Part shown: positions 27,352 to 39,710 of the stretch, in pieces
How positions within the stretch are numbered: the stretch's first letter is position 1
How the letters are laid out: the number at the start of each line of letters is the position of its first letter
Assembly (NCBI GenBank): GCA_028284705.1
Contig: JANQRE010000023.1
Location: 1 to 64,000 of the forward strand
Length of the DNA: 64,000 nucleotides
Reading direction: 5' to 3'
DNA from: Paracoccaceae bacterium
GTDB taxonomy: Bacteria > Pseudomonadota > Alphaproteobacteria > Rhodobacterales > Rhodobacteraceae
The notes under the pieces: model-generated
The model's input: the letters and a program-made list of their open reading frames with translations, nothing else
Told to the model about the DNA's origin: nothing
Databases searched by the model: none
Position numbers and translations under genes: made by a program

Positions 27352-28445
27352 AGCTTGACCTCTATTTCGCAAGACGGTTCCTGTGGTCCTTCCTGCTCGT
27401 CGGCAGCGTGTTCTTCGGCATCGTGTTCCTGATTGACCTGGTGGAACAGCTCCGCAAATTCGACACCGAGGCCGTCGGCATTGTCGAAGGCACGGAACTG
27501 GCCCTGCTCAATATCCCATCGTCGCTCTATCGGATGCTGCCGCTTCTGATCACACTGACGACGATCACGCTCTTTCTGTCACTGTCGCGCACATCGGAAA
27601 TGGTGGTCACACGCGCATCGGGGCGGTCGGCGATCCGGTCTCTCGTGGCCCCTACTTTGACGGCGTTCATGATCGGCGTGCTGGGCGTGATGGCAATCAA
27701 CCCAATCGTCGCCGCCACGACCAAACAATATGAAGTGGTTGCCGGACGATATTCAAACTCCGGCGGATCGATCTCGTCTGTCAGCGCCGAAGGTCTTTGG
27801 CTGCGTCAGGGCAGCAGCGATGGTCAGGTGGTTATTCAGGCGGAACGCGCCAATCTCGATGGCACCCGGTTCTTTGATGTCACCTTCTACGGCCTCGACA
27901 CCGAGGGCACGGCCAAATATCGGATCAAGGCTTCAGAGGCGCTGCTGACGCCGGGTGCCTGGGTGCTGTCCAAGGCGAAACGCTGGGTTCTAAGCGAGAC
28001 CGAAAACCCGGAGACCTCCGCCGAGGAATACGCAAAGCTCGAAGTCCCCTCGACACTGACCCGCGATCAAATCCGAGACAGTTTCGGCACGCCGGATGCG
28101 ATCCCGATCTGGGAATTGCCGGAGTTTATCCGGCAGTTGGATGGTGCGGGATTTTCGGCTCTGCAACACCGGGTCTGGCTGCAAATGGAACTCGCCAATC
28201 CGTTGCTACTTGTGGCTATGGTCCTGATCAGTGCGGGTTTCACCATGCGCCACACACGGTTTGGGCGCACCGGGATCATGGTGCTGTCCGCTGTCCTTCT
28301 GGGGTTTGGCATCTACTTCCTGCGCAACTTCGCGCAAGTCTTGGGGGAGAACGGTCAAATTCCGATCCTTGTGGCCGCCTGGGCACCGCCGCTTGCGGGG
28401 ATATTCCTTTCACTCGGGCTGCTGTTGCACACGGAGGATGGCTAG
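27348..28445 (+). CDS. lptG: LPS export permease LptG
   Basis: MKLDLYFARRFLWSFLLVGSVFFGIVFLIDLVEQLRKF; ATGA overlap with lptF. Confidence 0.94.
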   Translation: MKLDLYFARRFLWSFLLVGSVFFGIVFLIDLVEQLRKFDTEAVGIVEGTELALLNIPSSLYRMLPLLITLTTITLFLSLSRTSEMVVTRASGRSAIRSLVAPTLTAFMIGVLGVMAINPIVAATTKQYEVVAGRYSNSGGSISSVSAEGLWLRQGSSDGQVVIQAERANLDGTRFFDVTFYGLDTEGTAKYRIKASEALLTPGAWVLSKAKRWVLSETENPETSAEEYAKLEVPSTLTRDQIRDSFGTPDAIPIWELPEFIRQLDGAGFSALQHRVWLQMELANPLLLVAMVLISAGFTMRHTRFGRTGIMVLSAVLLGFGIYFLRNFAQVLGENGQIPILVAAWAPPLAGIFLSLGLLLHTEDG

Positions 28446-30596
28446 ATGCGGCCTCTGCTGTGTGCCATCGCGTTGATCTGCGCCCTGTCAGCTCCGGGTT
28501 TCGCGCAAGAAACGCCGAGCGAGCCCGACACCGCGACATTGGTGGCTGACAGTCTCGTCTTCTCAGGCGAAACCAACCGCATCGAGGCGGTTGGAAATGT
28601 GGAAATCCTGCAAAACAGCGTGAAACTGCGCGCCTCGGCGATCACCTATGACGGCCAGTCAGATCGGTTGATCGTCGAAGGGCCGATCTACGTGCTCGAC
28701 GCCGATGGCACAGCGATTTTTGCCGATTTCGCAGAGCTGTCGGGCGATTTGCAGAACGGCGTCCTGACCCAGGCACGTCTGGTTTATGCGCGCCAATTGC
28801 AGCTCGCCGCGAATGAAATCCGCCGCACCGGCGGGCGCTACACGCAGTTCTACAAAACTGTCGCCTCCTCCTGTCATATCTGTGAGACCGACCCCACCCC
28901 GCTGTGGGAGGTCCGTGCCAAACGCGTCACTCACGATGCCGAAGAGCGGCAGCTTTATTTCGAGAACGCGCATTTGCGTGTCCTCGGTGTCCCTGTCTTC
29001 TATACGCCCTATCTGCGTCTGCCGGATCCCACGGTTGAACGCTCGACCGGATTCCTCTTTCCAGAGCTCAAATCCAACGGCGATCTCGGCGTGGGTCTCC
29101 GCATCCCTTATTTCATCACACTTGGCGATCATGCCGATCTGACCCTGGCGCCGTGGCTAACCTCGAAGGGCTCTCGCACCCTTGAAGCGCGCTATCGGCA
29201 GAAATTCCGCTTTGGCGAGATCGAGTTGAACGGGGCGGTCACCGATGACAATCTCACGATGGACTCAAACCGAAGTTACCTCTTTGCGGACGGAACCTTC
29301 GCCCTGCCTGCAGGCTTCACGCTCACCTTCGATGTCGAACTTGTGTCGGACCCGGGCTACTTGCTGCAATACGGGTTCTCCTCCAAGGACCGCCTCGATT
29401 CCGCGATCGGCATTACGCGGGCCAGCCGCGACGAACTCATCTCGTTCGATCTGGTGCATTACAGATCGCTCCGGGCCACCGACAACAACCGCACGCTGCC
29501 GACGCTTGTAGGCGATGCGATCTACAAGCGCCGCTTTGAGCCCACGGCACTGGGCGGGATCGCCTCTGTCCAGCTGGAAGCCCATGGGCACCTTCGCCGC
29601 TCTGATTTCGATGCCACCAATATGGGGCTGGCGCGAGATGTTACGCGGCTGTCAGGCGTCGCAAACTGGCGCCGAGATTGGGTCACGGCCCGCGGCATGC
29701 TCTTTGCGGTAGAAACCCAGCTCAGGGTCGACAATTACCAGATTGCGCAGGACCAACGAGTCGCGTTTCAGGATACCACCGAAGTTACGCCCTACGCGGC
29801 GCTCGAATGGCGCTGGCCGATGTTGCGCCAGACCGCCAAGGCCACCCATCTGCTCGAGCCGGTTGTGCAAGTGGTCTGGTCTGACACGGGCAACCGGCCT
29901 GTGGACAATGAAGACAGCATTCTCGTGGAGTTCGACGAGGCCAATCTCTTCCGGTTCTCGCGCTTTCCCGGCGCCGACGCGCAGGAACAAGGAGCCCGGA
30001 TCAATCTCGGCGTGACGTATACCCGCGAGGATCCCGACGGGTGGTCTTTGGGGCTGACGGTCGGACGTATCATTCGCGACCACAACAACCAGCAGTTTTC
30101 GGTCTCGACCGGGCTTGCCGGGCGCGGATCGGACTGGCTGGTGGCAGCGCAGTTGAAGATCGGCGAGCGACTAAACCTGATCAACCGTTCGATCTTTGAC
30201 GATCAGTTTTCCATCGCGCGCAATGAAACCCGGCTGGATTGGACGGGCGATCTTTTCAACATCGGCTCGTCTTTCATCTGGCTCGAAGCGGATGCGCCGC
30301 TTGGGCGGCCGATTGACACCTCGGAGTGGAATGTCGACGGCGCCTACCGCCTGTCGCGCCATTGGACCCTGTCCAGCGAGTTTCGCTACGATTTCGCCGC
30401 GAACCGGACGACACGCGCCGGTCTCGGGCTGACTTACCAGAACGAATGCGCGATTGTTGATCTTTCGGTCTCGCGCCGCTTCACATCTTCGACTAATGTG
30501 ACGCCAACGACGGATTTCAACATGTCGGTACAACTGGCCGGGTTCGGCGCCCGGGGTATCGGCGGTGAAAGTTTCGCACGCAGATGCAATGGATAA
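28446..30596 (+). CDS. lptD: LPS assembly protein LptD
   Basis: Signal peptide; N-terminal LptA-like domain; YLRLPDPTVERSTGFLFPELKSNGDLGVGLRIPYF; C-terminal beta-barrel. Confidence 0.95.
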   Translation: MRPLLCAIALICALSAPGFAQETPSEPDTATLVADSLVFSGETNRIEAVGNVEILQNSVKLRASAITYDGQSDRLIVEGPIYVLDADGTAIFADFAELSGDLQNGVLTQARLVYARQLQLAANEIRRTGGRYTQFYKTVASSCHICETDPTPLWEVRAKRVTHDAEERQLYFENAHLRVLGVPVFYTPYLRLPDPTVERSTGFLFPELKSNGDLGVGLRIPYFITLGDHADLTLAPWLTSKGSRTLEARYRQKFRFGEIELNGAVTDDNLTMDSNRSYLFADGTFALPAGFTLTFDVELVSDPGYLLQYGFSSKDRLDSAIGITRASRDELISFDLVHYRSLRATDNNRTLPTLVGDAIYKRRFEPTALGGIASVQLEAHGHLRRSDFDATNMGLARDVTRLSGVANWRRDWVTARGMLFAVETQLRVDNYQIAQDQRVAFQDTTEVTPYAALEWRWPMLRQTAKATHLLEPVVQVVWSDTGNRPVDNEDSILVEFDEANLFRFSRFPGADAQEQGARINLGVTYTREDPDGWSLGLTVGRIIRDHNNQQFSVSTGLAGRGSDWLVAAQLKIGERLNLINRSIFDDQFSIARNETRLDWTGDLFNIGSSFIWLEADAPLGRPIDTSEWNVDGAYRLSRHWTLSSEFRYDFAANRTTRAGLGLTYQNECAIVDLSVSRRFTSSTNVTPTTDFNMSVQLAGFGARGIGGESFARRCNG

Positions 30597-30612
30597 ACGA
30601 GCAGACAGACAG

Positions 30613-31887
30613 ATGACCATGGCCCGCGTAGTTTCCAGCCTCCTGTTGGTGTGCCTGATGGCGTTCTCAACGCCAGCCAGCGCCCAACAGGGCCCATTCA
30701 GCACCGTCATTCAGGTCAATGATCTGACGATCACGCAGTATGAGTTAGATCAGCGCATCCGCTTTCTGCAACTTCTGCGCACCCCAGGCGATCCTCTGGA
30801 AGAGGCACGCAGTGGGCTGATCGAAGATCGCCTGCGCCTGTCGGAGACGCGCCGTCAAGGCATTGTTCTGACTGAAGATCAAGTCCTCGAAGGTATGGAG
30901 GAGTTCGCGAGCCGCGCCAATCTCACCGCTGAACAGTTCATTCAGGCCATCGAACGCGAGGGTGTGGCCGCGCAAACCTTTCGCGATTTCGTCAACGCCG
31001 GTCTGGCCTGGCGCAATCTGGTGCAAGCTCAATTTGGCCCGCGCGCACAGGTGACCGAAGCCGAGGTGGATCGTGCGTTGGCGCTTCAGACCACACGCGG
31101 TGGCGCGCGCTTGTTGCTTGCGGAGATCATTCTGCCTTTGGCGCCCCAGGTTGAGGCCCGCAGCCGCGCCTTGATCCAGCGCCTTTCGGACACGATCACG
31201 ACAGAGGCGGCCTTCTCCGCCGCCGCGCGCCGCTACTCTGCGGCACCCACGCGTGGTCGGGGCGGTCGTCTCGATTGGTTGCCCATCGGGCAGGTACCGC
31301 CTGCGATCCGCGCCGCAGTCTTGCCACTAGAACCCGGCGAAGTAACTGATCCGATTCCGCTTGGGCCCGGCATTGCCATTTTCCAGTTGCGTGGCATTGA
31401 AGAGATCGATGCGCCCACGCCGGACACGCTCGCGCTGGAATATGTGACGATCCTGATCCCGGGTGCCGGTACCGATGCCGCCCGCGCCACAGCGCAGAAA
31501 TATCGCGACAATTACGACACCTGCGACGATCTCTATAAGCCCGCACAGGACTTGCCGCCTGAGTATTTTGAACGGGCGGTTCTGCCTGCCAGTGACGTGC
31601 CCGCCGAGATCGCTGCCGAGGCGATGAAACTGGATAGCAACGAGGTCTCGACCGCGCTGACCCGGCAAAACGGCACCTTTCAAGTCTTCCTGATGCTTTG
31701 CGGGCGCACTTTGGAGACACCGGAAAGCGATATTCCGGAGGAGGAACTCGCAGAGGGCGAGGAGCCCGCGCCGGTCATCGATCCTCGCGACCAGATCCGT
31801 AACCAGCTTTTCCAGCAGCGCATCGCCTCTTACGCGGACAGCTACCTCGAAGAGCTGCGCGCGGATGCCATCATCATTGAAAACTGA
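30613..31887 (+). CDS. surA: SurA-type periplasmic chaperone/peptidylprolyl isomerase
   Basis: Signal peptide; N-terminal SurA-like region; RYSAAPTRGRGGRLDWLPIGQVPPAIR rotamase segment. Confidence 0.88.
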   Translation: MTMARVVSSLLLVCLMAFSTPASAQQGPFSTVIQVNDLTITQYELDQRIRFLQLLRTPGDPLEEARSGLIEDRLRLSETRRQGIVLTEDQVLEGMEEFASRANLTAEQFIQAIEREGVAAQTFRDFVNAGLAWRNLVQAQFGPRAQVTEAEVDRALALQTTRGGARLLLAEIILPLAPQVEARSRALIQRLSDTITTEAAFSAAARRYSAAPTRGRGGRLDWLPIGQVPPAIRAAVLPLEPGEVTDPIPLGPGIAIFQLRGIEEIDAPTPDTLALEYVTILIPGAGTDAARATAQKYRDNYDTCDDLYKPAQDLPPEYFERAVLPASDVPAEIAAEAMKLDSNEVSTALTRQNGTFQVFLMLCGRTLETPESDIPEEELAEGEEPAPVIDPRDQIRNQLFQQRIASYADSYLEELRADAIIIEN

Positions 31888-32836
31888 CGCGCCCATCGCG
31901 CTGACCTGCGGGGAGCCCGCAGGCATCGGGTTGGAGGTCGCACAGAAAGCCTTTGAAACGTTGCGGGGAGAGGTGCCCTTCGTTCTGATCGCCGACCGCC
32001 GACATGTACCGGGAGAGTTGGTCGAGATATCCGCCTTCGACGAGGTGACGCCCGATATGTCTGCCCTGCCGCTTCTGCATCAGGAGCTTGGCGGCGAGGC
32101 CGTGCCCGGTAAGCCCGATCCCCGCAACGCGCAAGGCGTGATCGATGTGATCGCGCGGGCGGTGACCCTGACGCGAACCGGGCGCGCCTCTGCGGTTTGC
32201 ACCCTGCCGATTCACAAAAAGGCGCTGAAGGACGGGGCAGAGTTTCCCTTTCCGGGGCATACCGAACTGCTCGCACATCTCGCAGAGGTCGAGCACGTTG
32301 TGATGATGCTGGCCTGCGACGCGCTGCGCGTGGTGCCCGCCACGATTCATATCCCCCTGTCGGAGGTGCCATCCGCGCTGACGGAGGAGCATCTGCGCAG
32401 GGTCATCGAGATCACCGCTGAAGGCTTGCGGGACCAGTTCGGGATCGCCAATCCACGCCTCGCAGTGGCGGGCTTGAACCCCCATGCCGGTGAAGGCGGC
32501 ACGATGGGGACCGAGGATGAAACGCTCATCGCGCCCTTGCTGGCGCGCCTCGCCAGAGAAGGCTTGCGCGTGACAGGCCCCCTGCCCGCGGACACCATGT
32601 TCCACCCCGAGGCACGCGCGAAATACGACGCGGCGATTGCGATGTATCACGACCAGGCGCTGATCCCGATCAAGACGCTGGATTTTGCCGGTGGCGTGAA
32701 CTGCACCCTCGGTCTTCCCTTCATTCGCACTTCACCCGATCACGGCACGGCCTTTGATATTGCCGGTAAGGGCGTCGCCGATCCCACCAGCACCATCGCC
32801 GCGCTGCGCATGGCGCATCAGATGGCGCGGGCATGA
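31865..32836 (+). CDS. pdxA: 4-hydroxythreonine-4-phosphate dehydrogenase
   Basis: [72 protein letters not shown]. Confidence 0.96.
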   Translation: MPSSLKTDAPIALTCGEPAGIGLEVAQKAFETLRGEVPFVLIADRRHVPGELVEISAFDEVTPDMSALPLLHQELGGEAVPGKPDPRNAQGVIDVIARAVTLTRTGRASAVCTLPIHKKALKDGAEFPFPGHTELLAHLAEVEHVVMMLACDALRVVPATIHIPLSEVPSALTEEHLRRVIEITAEGLRDQFGIANPRLAVAGLNPHAGEGGTMGTEDETLIAPLLARLAREGLRVTGPLPADTMFHPEARAKYDAAIAMYHDQALIPIKTLDFAGGVNCTLGLPFIRTSPDHGTAFDIAGKGVADPTSTIAALRMAHQMARA

Positions 32837-33681
32837 GCCAGATCGACGGGCTGCCGCCCCTGCGCGAGGTGATCGCGACCCATGATCTCAGAGCGAAAAA
32901 ATCCCTCGGTCAGAACTTTCTGCTCGATCTGAACCTCACCGCGAAGATCGCGCGGCAGGCGGGGGATTTGAGTGTTGCGGATGTTTTGGAAGTGGGTCCC
33001 GGCCCGGGTGGTTTGACCCGAGGGCTTCTGGCCGAAGGCGCCAGAAAGGTACTCGCCATCGAGAAGGATAGCCGCTGCCTACCCGCTTTGGCGGAGATCG
33101 AGGCAGCCTATCCCGGTCGTTTGCAAGTCCTCAGCGCGGATGCGTTGGACATTGATGCGCGCGCGCACCTCGCACCGCCGATCCGCGTTGTGGCGAACCT
33201 GCCCTATAATGTCGGTACCGAGCTTCTGATCCGGTGGATGACACCGGATGTCTGGCCGCCGTTTTGGGAGAGCCTTACGCTGATGTTCCAGCGCGAAGTG
33301 GCGGAGCGGATTGTGGCGACGCCCGGCTCCAAGGCCTATGGACGACTGGCGCTGATGGTCGGCTGGCGGGCCGACGCCCGGATCGTGATGGACCTGCCCC
33401 CCGAAGCCTTTGTGCCCGCCCCGAAAGTGCGATCCGCTGTCGTTCATATCGAGGCCCTGCCAGAACCCCGGTTCCCGGCAGAGGCGAAAATACTGGAGGC
33501 CGTCGTGGCGAAAGCCTTCAATCAACGCCGCAAGATGTTGCGCGCGGCTTTGAAAGGGTTGGTGCCGGACACAGAAAGCCTGCTGCGCGACGCCGAGATT
33601 GATCCCACGGCGCGGGCAGAAACGGTGGACATAGAGGGGTTTTGCGCGCTGGCGCGCGCGGTGGCCGTTGCGCGGGCTTGA
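32833..33681 (+). CDS. rsmA: 16S rRNA dimethyladenosine transferase
   Basis: [58 protein letters not shown]. Confidence 0.97.
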   Translation: MSQIDGLPPLREVIATHDLRAKKSLGQNFLLDLNLTAKIARQAGDLSVADVLEVGPGPGGLTRGLLAEGARKVLAIEKDSRCLPALAEIEAAYPGRLQVLSADALDIDARAHLAPPIRVVANLPYNVGTELLIRWMTPDVWPPFWESLTLMFQREVAERIVATPGSKAYGRLALMVGWRADARIVMDLPPEAFVPAPKVRSAVVHIEALPEPRFPAEAKILEAVVAKAFNQRRKMLRAALKGLVPDTESLLRDAEIDPTARAETVDIEGFCALARAVAVARA

Positions 33682-34263
33682 TTATTCCGCCGCTGGCTGA
33701 TCCTCGCCCTCGGAAGTAGGGTCGGATTTCGGTTTCCGGGTGCGCGGCTTGCGGGGCGGTTTTGGAGCGCTCTCCACGGTCTCAACCAAACCGCTATCGC
33801 CATCGCTGCCAACATCGATCACATCCGGTTGCGGGCTTTCACCTTCGGTCACAAAACGCGGCAAGTCACCGACCGTGTCTTCCTGCTTCTCGCGCTTATT
33901 GGCTTTGCGATCCGCATTGCGCTCCTCACGTTCGGCATTGCGCTGTGCGTCGCGTTCTTCACGCTCCTTCTGACGCTCGCGCTGTTGTGCTTCCTGCGCT
34001 TCGCGGCGGGCTTCCTGCTCCTTCTGCGCTTCGCCCAGCAGGCGGATGTAATGCTCCGCGTGTTGCTGGAAGTTCTCCGCATTCACGCGGTCACCGGCCA
34101 GTTGCGCGTCACGGTGAAGCGTCTGGTATTTGTCGATGATCTGCTGTGGGGTGCCGCGCACTTTGCCTTCGGGCCCCGAGCTGTCAAACACGCGGTTGAT
34201 GATATTGCCCTGCGGGCGATTGTTGCGGTTCTTACCCCGCGACCGTGATCTGGATGATTTCAT
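33682..34263 (-). CDS. DUF4167 domain protein
   Basis: NNRPQGNIINRVFDSSGPEGKVRGTPQQIIDKYQTLHRDAQLAGDRVNAENFQQHAEHYIRLL. Confidence 0.93.
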   Translation of the reverse strand: MKSSRSRSRGKNRNNRPQGNIINRVFDSSGPEGKVRGTPQQIIDKYQTLHRDAQLAGDRVNAENFQQHAEHYIRLLGEAQKEQEARREAQEAQQRERQKEREERDAQRNAEREERNADRKANKREKQEDTVGDLPRFVTEGESPQPDVIDVGSDGDSGLVETVESAPKPPRKPRTRKPKSDPTSEGEDQPAAE

Positions 34264-34472
34264 GTGAGTTTAGGTTTTCCAGCCTTTGGCAGTTGGTTTT
34301 TCCTCGATCCTGTCCGCTTCAAACATGCGGTGTCCCCATGACAAGGATCGCGACCAATTTTGGCTTAAGCGTAGGGGGTGCGTGAGCACCGACGTCCTAC
34401 GGGCCTTAGAAAATCAGTCCATGCGGGCCATTGCAAGAGGATTTTGGCCCAAAGCGCGGTTTTCCACCGAAT

Positions 34473-35312
34473 TTACGGCGCTTTTCCCACAACAATGCGA
34501 TCTTTGCCGTTGATATCCTGACCCACCGCGACCTCTCTGTAGCCGCTACTAGTGAAGAGTTTCTTCACCGAGGGACCCTGATCATGGCCGATCTCGACCA
34601 TCAGCCAGCCCTCAGGGGTCAGATGATCGACCGCGCCGGGGATAATGATCTCGTAGGCCTCCAGCCCGGTCTCGCCCGGCATCAGCGCAATTTCAGGCTC
34701 GAACTTCCGCACTGCGGGGTCCAGCGTCGCATAGGCGGACGCATCGACATAAGGCGGGTTGGAAACGATCAGATCGAAGCGGCCTTCGACGGGATCAAAC
34801 CAACTACCCTGTATAAGCTCAGCACGCGTCTCCAGCTTGTGTTGCGTGAGGTTGCGTTTGGCCATCGCCAGTGCGGGCGCGCTGATATCCACGCCGACAC
34901 CTCTCGCCTCGAGGCGCTCCATCAGGAGCGATGAGAGAATGCAGCCAGATCCGGTGCCCAGGTCAAGCACGTGATCAAAGGAGGTTTGCAAAGCCCGCTC
35001 GACCAGGGTTTCAGTGTCCGGGCGTGGATCCAGAACATCCTCGGTCACAAAAAACTCGGCCTTCCAAAACGCCCGCGTCCCCAACACCTGCGAAAGCGGG
35101 CGCCCGGAGAGGCGCATCTGCAGAAACTCGTGGAGCAGTTGAAGCTCAGCCCGCGTAACCTCGTCATCCGCGCGTGCATTCAAACGATCCACAGGTGTTT
35201 GAAGCGCCGCAGCCACCAGCCGCCGCACCTCGCGTGCGGCGCTCTCCCCCGCGATATCGCGCAAGGCGGGCGTCGTCGCGGCGATCACCTGCGCCACCGT
35301 CTGACCGCTCAC
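34473..35312 (-). CDS. prmC: Peptide chain release factor N5-glutamine methyltransferase
   Basis: [28 protein letters not shown]; adjacent to prfA. Confidence 0.96.
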   Translation of the reverse strand: MSGQTVAQVIAATTPALRDIAGESAAREVRRLVAAALQTPVDRLNARADDEVTRAELQLLHEFLQMRLSGRPLSQVLGTRAFWKAEFFVTEDVLDPRPDTETLVERALQTSFDHVLDLGTGSGCILSSLLMERLEARGVGVDISAPALAMAKRNLTQHKLETRAELIQGSWFDPVEGRFDLIVSNPPYVDASAYATLDPAVRKFEPEIALMPGETGLEAYEIIIPGAVDHLTPEGWLMVEIGHDQGPSVKKLFTSSGYREVAVGQDINGKDRIVVGKAP

Positions 35313-36361
35313 AGGCCCTCCGCCGCGAGCATTTGCGCCTGATGATCGGCGGTGAGCGCATCGATGATCTCATCGAGATCACCCGCCATGATCTGATCCA
35401 GCTTGTAGAGCGTCAGGTTGATCCGATGATCAGACATGCGCCCTTGCGGGAAATTATAGGTCCTGATCCGCTCCGAGCGGTCGCCCGAACCCACTTGTGC
35501 TTTGCGGTCGGCCGAGCGTTCATCGTCGATCCGCGACCGTTCCAGATCGTAAAGCCGAGCGCGCAACACCTGCATCGCGATCTCGCGGTTGCGGTGTTGC
35601 GATTTCTCGGAACTGGTAACCACGATCCCGGAGGGAATATGGGTGATCCGCACCGCTGAATCCGTGGTGTTGACGTGCTGCCCGCCCGCACCCGAGGCGC
35701 GCATGGTGTCGATCCGGATGTCAGTCGTCGGGATGTCGATATCAACCTCTTCGGCCTCGGGCAGCACTGCGACGGTGGCCGCCGAGGTATGAATGCGCCC
35801 GCCGCTTTCGGTCACCGGGACGCGCTGCACACGATGCACGCCGCTTTCATATTTTAATCGGGCAAAGACGCCCTGGCCTTTCACATGCGCGACGGCTTCT
35901 TTGATCCCACCAAGCTCGGATTGCTGTTCTTCGACCAAATCGAAAGACCAGCCTTTCGCCTCGGCATAGCGACGGTACATGTTCAGAAGATCGCCCGCAA
36001 AGAGAGCGGCTTCATCACCGCCGGTTCCGGGACGGATTTCTATCATCGCAGGCCTTGCGTCGGCGGCATCCCTTGGGAGCAATGCCAGACGCATGGCATC
36101 CTCAAGCTCCGGAACACGCGCCTTCAGCGTGGGCAGTTCTTCCTCCGCCAGTTCCTTCATCTCCGGGTCGCTCAGCATCGCTTCGGCCTCGTCAATATCG
36201 GCCAGTAATTGACGATAGGTGGCAATTTCCTCCGCCACTGGCTTCAGCTCGGCATATTCCCGACTGATCGCCTCAATATCCGCGGTTTCACCCGAGGCCA
36301 GTTGCGCCTCGAGGAACTCAAACCTCTCGGTGATCTGCTGGAGTTTTTCCAAAGGAACCAT
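35309..36361 (-). CDS. prfA: Peptide chain release factor 1
   Basis: [46 protein letters not shown]; start [14 protein letters not shown]. Confidence 0.97.
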   Translation of the reverse strand: MVPLEKLQQITERFEFLEAQLASGETADIEAISREYAELKPVAEEIATYRQLLADIDEAEAMLSDPEMKELAEEELPTLKARVPELEDAMRLALLPRDAADARPAMIEIRPGTGGDEAALFAGDLLNMYRRYAEAKGWSFDLVEEQQSELGGIKEAVAHVKGQGVFARLKYESGVHRVQRVPVTESGGRIHTSAATVAVLPEAEEVDIDIPTTDIRIDTMRASGAGGQHVNTTDSAVRITHIPSGIVVTSSEKSQHRNREIAMQVLRARLYDLERSRIDDERSADRKAQVGSGDRSERIRTYNFPQGRMSDHRINLTLYKLDQIMAGDLDEIIDALTADHQAQMLAAEGL

Positions 36362-36414
36362 GGGCCGCATCTCTCTCGATTGGCAGGTCAGGGTCAATAT
36401 GCTATTCTTTTCTC

Positions 36415-36651
36415 ATGTGGAAATATGCACTTGCCGCTCTCTTCACTTTCGCGCTGCCGTCCCTGGCAGACGTCACCTCGCCCTCTGGCCGCACTGTCGA
36501 GTGTTACTGCACCGACAAGGAAGGCGCCCGGGTCGAGTTGGGAGAGTTGCGCTGCCTGAATGTGAATGGTCGGTTCTTCATGGCGCGCTGCGAAATGGCG
36601 CTGAACAACCCGTTCTGGCGCGAGACCGGCGAAGGCTGCGTGGCGGGTTAA
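36415..36651 (+). CDS. Small exported Cys-containing hypothetical protein
   Basis: Signal peptide MWKYALAALFTFALPSLA; 78 aa; convergent 4-nt overlap with the DUF1499 gene. Confidence 0.7.
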   Translation: MWKYALAALFTFALPSLADVTSPSGRTVECYCTDKEGARVELGELRCLNVNGRFFMARCEMALNNPFWRETGEGCVAG

Positions 36652-37103
36652 TCCTCAAGCGCTGAGAGCAGTTCCCGCACCCGCGCTTCGTTGACCCCAA
36701 AATCTGCCTGTCCATAGACCAGACGCGCTGCGATATGCACTTGCGTCTCCTCGCCCTCACCCACAAGTTTGATATTGGTCACATCGGGAAACGCCCAGAT
36801 TTGTGAGCGGGTCACATAGGTGGCAAACCCCTCCTCAAGCGATCCGGCCAACAATTCCGTGCGTGCCATCGCGGTCAAGCGCTCGCGCAGTTTCGTGGCA
36901 ACATAAGGCACGCCCTGGGTGACACGGACGGACTCCAGATCGCCACCACTCGTCACCGTGAAATGTCCGAGTTCGCCTTTTGTGGCAATGGTCTCCGGGT
37001 CCACATGCCAGATCGCCGGATCGATGGGCCGCACACGGACAATCGCCGCACCGGTGAGCGCGACGAAGACCAGAGCCAGCAGCACATATTTCAGGATCGT
37101 CAT
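36648..37103 (-). CDS. DUF1499 family protein
   Basis: DVTNIKLVGEGEETQVHIAARLVYGQADFGVNEARVRELLSAL. Confidence 0.85.
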   Translation of the reverse strand: MTILKYVLLALVFVALTGAAIVRVRPIDPAIWHVDPETIATKGELGHFTVTSGGDLESVRVTQGVPYVATKLRERLTAMARTELLAGSLEEGFATYVTRSQIWAFPDVTNIKLVGEGEETQVHIAARLVYGQADFGVNEARVRELLSALED

Positions 37104-38237
37104 CTACTCGGCAGCCACGTCATCGGCGTTTTGTGCATCCAGTTCAGCGGCTTTTTTCTCGACCTGCTCAACGATGTGATCGACCATCTGGTCGTTCGAC
37201 ATCTTATGGCTCTGCTTGCCGGCCAGATAGACCATGCCGGACCCCGCCCCGCCCCCGGTGAAGCCGACATCGGTCATCAGCGCCTCACCCGGCCCGTTCA
37301 CCACACAGCCGATGATCGACAGCGACATCGGCGTTTTGATGTGCTCCAGCCGCTTTTCCAGAACCTCGACAGTCTTGATCACATCAAAGCCCTGCCGCGC
37401 GCAGGAGGGGCAGGAGATGATGTTCACGCCGCGATGCCTTAAGCCAAGCGATTTCAGAATTTCATAGCCAACTTTCACTTCCTCGACCGGATCAGCCGAG
37501 AGCGACACACGGATCGTATCGCCGATGCCCATCCAGAGGAGATTGCCAAGGCCAATCGCGGATTTGATCGTGCCCGAGACCAGCCCGCCTGCCTCGGTGA
37601 TGCCCAGATGGATCGGGGCATCCGTGGCCTCTGCCAGCCCTTGATAGGCAGCCGCGGCGAGGAACACATCGGACGCTTTGCAGGAAATCTTGAACTCGTG
37701 GAAGTCGTTGTCCTGAAGAATGCGAATATGGTCGAGCCCGCTTTCAATCATCGCCTCCGGGCAAGGTTCGCCATATTTTTCAAGCAGATGCTTCTCAAGC
37801 GAGCCCGCATTTACGCCGATGCGAATGGAACAATTATGGTCCCGCGCGGCTTTGATCACTTCCTTCACCCGGGTCTCATCGCCGATATTGCCCGGGTTGA
37901 TCCGAAGACAGGCCGCCCCCGCCTCTGCACTCTCAATCCCGCGTTTGTAGTGGAAATGGATATCCGCCACGATGGGCACCGGGCATTCCTTGACGATCTC
38001 TTTCAGGGCCTTTGACGAAGCCTCATCCGGCACGGAAATCCGCACGATATCTGCGCCCGCCTCGGCGCAGGCCTGAACCTGCGCGATGGTGCCTTTGATA
38101 TCCGTCGTCACCGTGTTGGTCATCGTCTGCACGGAGATCGGGGCGTCGCCCCCGACCGGCACATTGCCCACGTGGATTTTGCGCGACGGACGTCGGTCAA
38201 TCTGGCGCCATGGGCGGATTGCGTGCAGGGACATGGA
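37104..38237 (-). CDS. ispG: 4-hydroxy-3-methylbut-2-en-1-yl diphosphate synthase
   Basis: [62 protein letters not shown]. Start near MSLHAIRPW. Confidence 0.96.
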   Translation of the reverse strand, partial: SMSLHAIRPWRQIDRRPSRKIHVGNVPVGGDAPISVQTMTNTVTTDIKGTIAQVQACAEAGADIVRISVPDEASSKALKEIVKECPVPIVADIHFHYKRGIESAEAGAACLRINPGNIGDETRVKEVIKAARDHNCSIRIGVNAGSLEKHLLEKYGEPCPEAMIESGLDHIRILQDNDFHEFKISCKASDVFLAAAAYQGLAEATDAPIHLGITEAGGLVSGTIKSAIGLGNLLWMGIGDTIRVSLSADPVEEVKVGYEILKSLGLRHRGVNIISCPSCARQGFDVIKTVEVLEKRLEHIKTPMSLSIIGCVVNGPGEALMTDVGFTGGGAGSGMVYLAGKQSHKMSNDQMVDHIVEQVEKKAAELDAQNADDVAAE

Positions 38238-38344
38238 GGCTCCGGTCCGGTTCAATGTCTGTTGGTCAAGATATAGGCCGATCCCCGTAACACCGCAATG
38301 AAACGCCGCTTTCGGTCGCACCAGTCGGCGCTTGCGGCCCTGCG

Positions 38345-39592
38345 CTACTCGCTTACAAGAATGGGCGTCTGTTCTTCCGGGAGAGGGGCCGCGGCTGCGG
38401 CCATCATGTCAGCGGTCAGCGCCGGATCGGTCTCGGCCCCCGCTGGCTCATAGCTCGCCACGATCTCTTCCACCCCAAGGGCCACATTCTTGGCGACGGA
38501 GGTGCCCGGGCCTGCCGGTCCCAATGTTTCGCCCATCACGCTGAAGAACAGTGAGCCGGAATTGCCGGCACGAAGCACTGGCGGTTCATCGGTTTGCGGC
38601 ACGATATAGCGCTCGCCCGCATCGAGGATTTTCTCAAACAGCACCGTGCCATCGGGGTTTGCGACCCGCACCCAGGCCGGGCGCACGGCAAAAAGCACCA
38701 CGTCAGGCGCGGCATCCTCAACCACCTTCACCGGCGTCACCGGGGCATCTTCCGGGCCGATGGCGCCACCAATCGAGGCTGTCGCCAAGCGCTCTGCACC
38801 CGGATCAACCAATGCACCGATACTGCTGGGATCAAGTGCTGCAATCGGGCCGTCTCGCGCCGTCAGGACTGGCGCTTCCAACGCCTGCGGGCGGTAGAGC
38901 CGGTCGAGCGCGTCGGTTGTGGGTGGCGTAAAGGCGGCGATATCCTCGGAAATCGCCGGTGTGCCCAATTCCTCCGGCTGCGCTTGCAACGTCGCCACAT
39001 CGGCCACAACGCCAGGCGCTTGATCCACCGGGGCAAACTGCACCCGCTGCACCTCGCGCAACACAGAATAGCCGCCAAAGCCGAGCGTACCGATCAGAAC
39101 CAGAACCACCAGGATCGATCCGATGGCCCGCGGCTCCACATGGTCAAACACGCTGTCGGAGGCCACCGCATAGGGCGAGACCGGTTTCACGACCATATCG
39201 TCCGACCGCAGCCCGTTGCGCACCACGGATTTGGATTTCGCTTTGCTCGCAAGCCCCCCACCCTGCGATTTGGTCATGCCGTCCATGCCGGCAAAGCCGC
39301 TTTCTTCGCAGAATTTCTCGAACGCCCATTCCGGGTCGAGGCCGAGGTAGCGTGCGTAACTTCGCACATATCCGGCGATGAAGCCGGGAGTTTCAAATAC
39401 GGATGGGTCCGCGTTCTCGACCGCCGCGATATAGGTCGCTTTGATCTTCAACTCGCGCTGTACATCCAAAAGTGATTTGCCAAGAGTTGCCCGCTCCCCG
39501 CGCATGATGTCACCAAGCCGCAGATCGAACGCATCGAACCCACGCTTGTCATCATTTTCTTCGGATTTGGGCTTGTTTTTCCGCCCCAACAT
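38345..39592 (-). CDS. RodZ-like helix-turn-helix/DUF4115 membrane protein
   Basis: [64 protein letters not shown]; single TM; C-terminal [23 protein letters not shown]. Confidence 0.88.
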   Translation of the reverse strand: MLGRKNKPKSEENDDKRGFDAFDLRLGDIMRGERATLGKSLLDVQRELKIKATYIAAVENADPSVFETPGFIAGYVRSYARYLGLDPEWAFEKFCEESGFAGMDGMTKSQGGGLASKAKSKSVVRNGLRSDDMVVKPVSPYAVASDSVFDHVEPRAIGSILVVLVLIGTLGFGGYSVLREVQRVQFAPVDQAPGVVADVATLQAQPEELGTPAISEDIAAFTPPTTDALDRLYRPQALEAPVLTARDGPIAALDPSSIGALVDPGAERLATASIGGAIGPEDAPVTPVKVVEDAAPDVVLFAVRPAWVRVANPDGTVLFEKILDAGERYIVPQTDEPPVLRAGNSGSLFFSVMGETLGPAGPGTSVAKNVALGVEEIVASYEPAGAETDPALTADMMAAAAAPLPEEQTPILVSE

Positions 39593-39710
39593 CAGGTTTG
39601 CCCGCCGTTTTTCCTGTTACCCAGTTTTTATGCCGCGATTCGCCCCCCTGGATCGCTGACACATTTCTTTTACCACATCGCAGGCGACAGGTGCACAAGA
39701 AGTTGTGGAT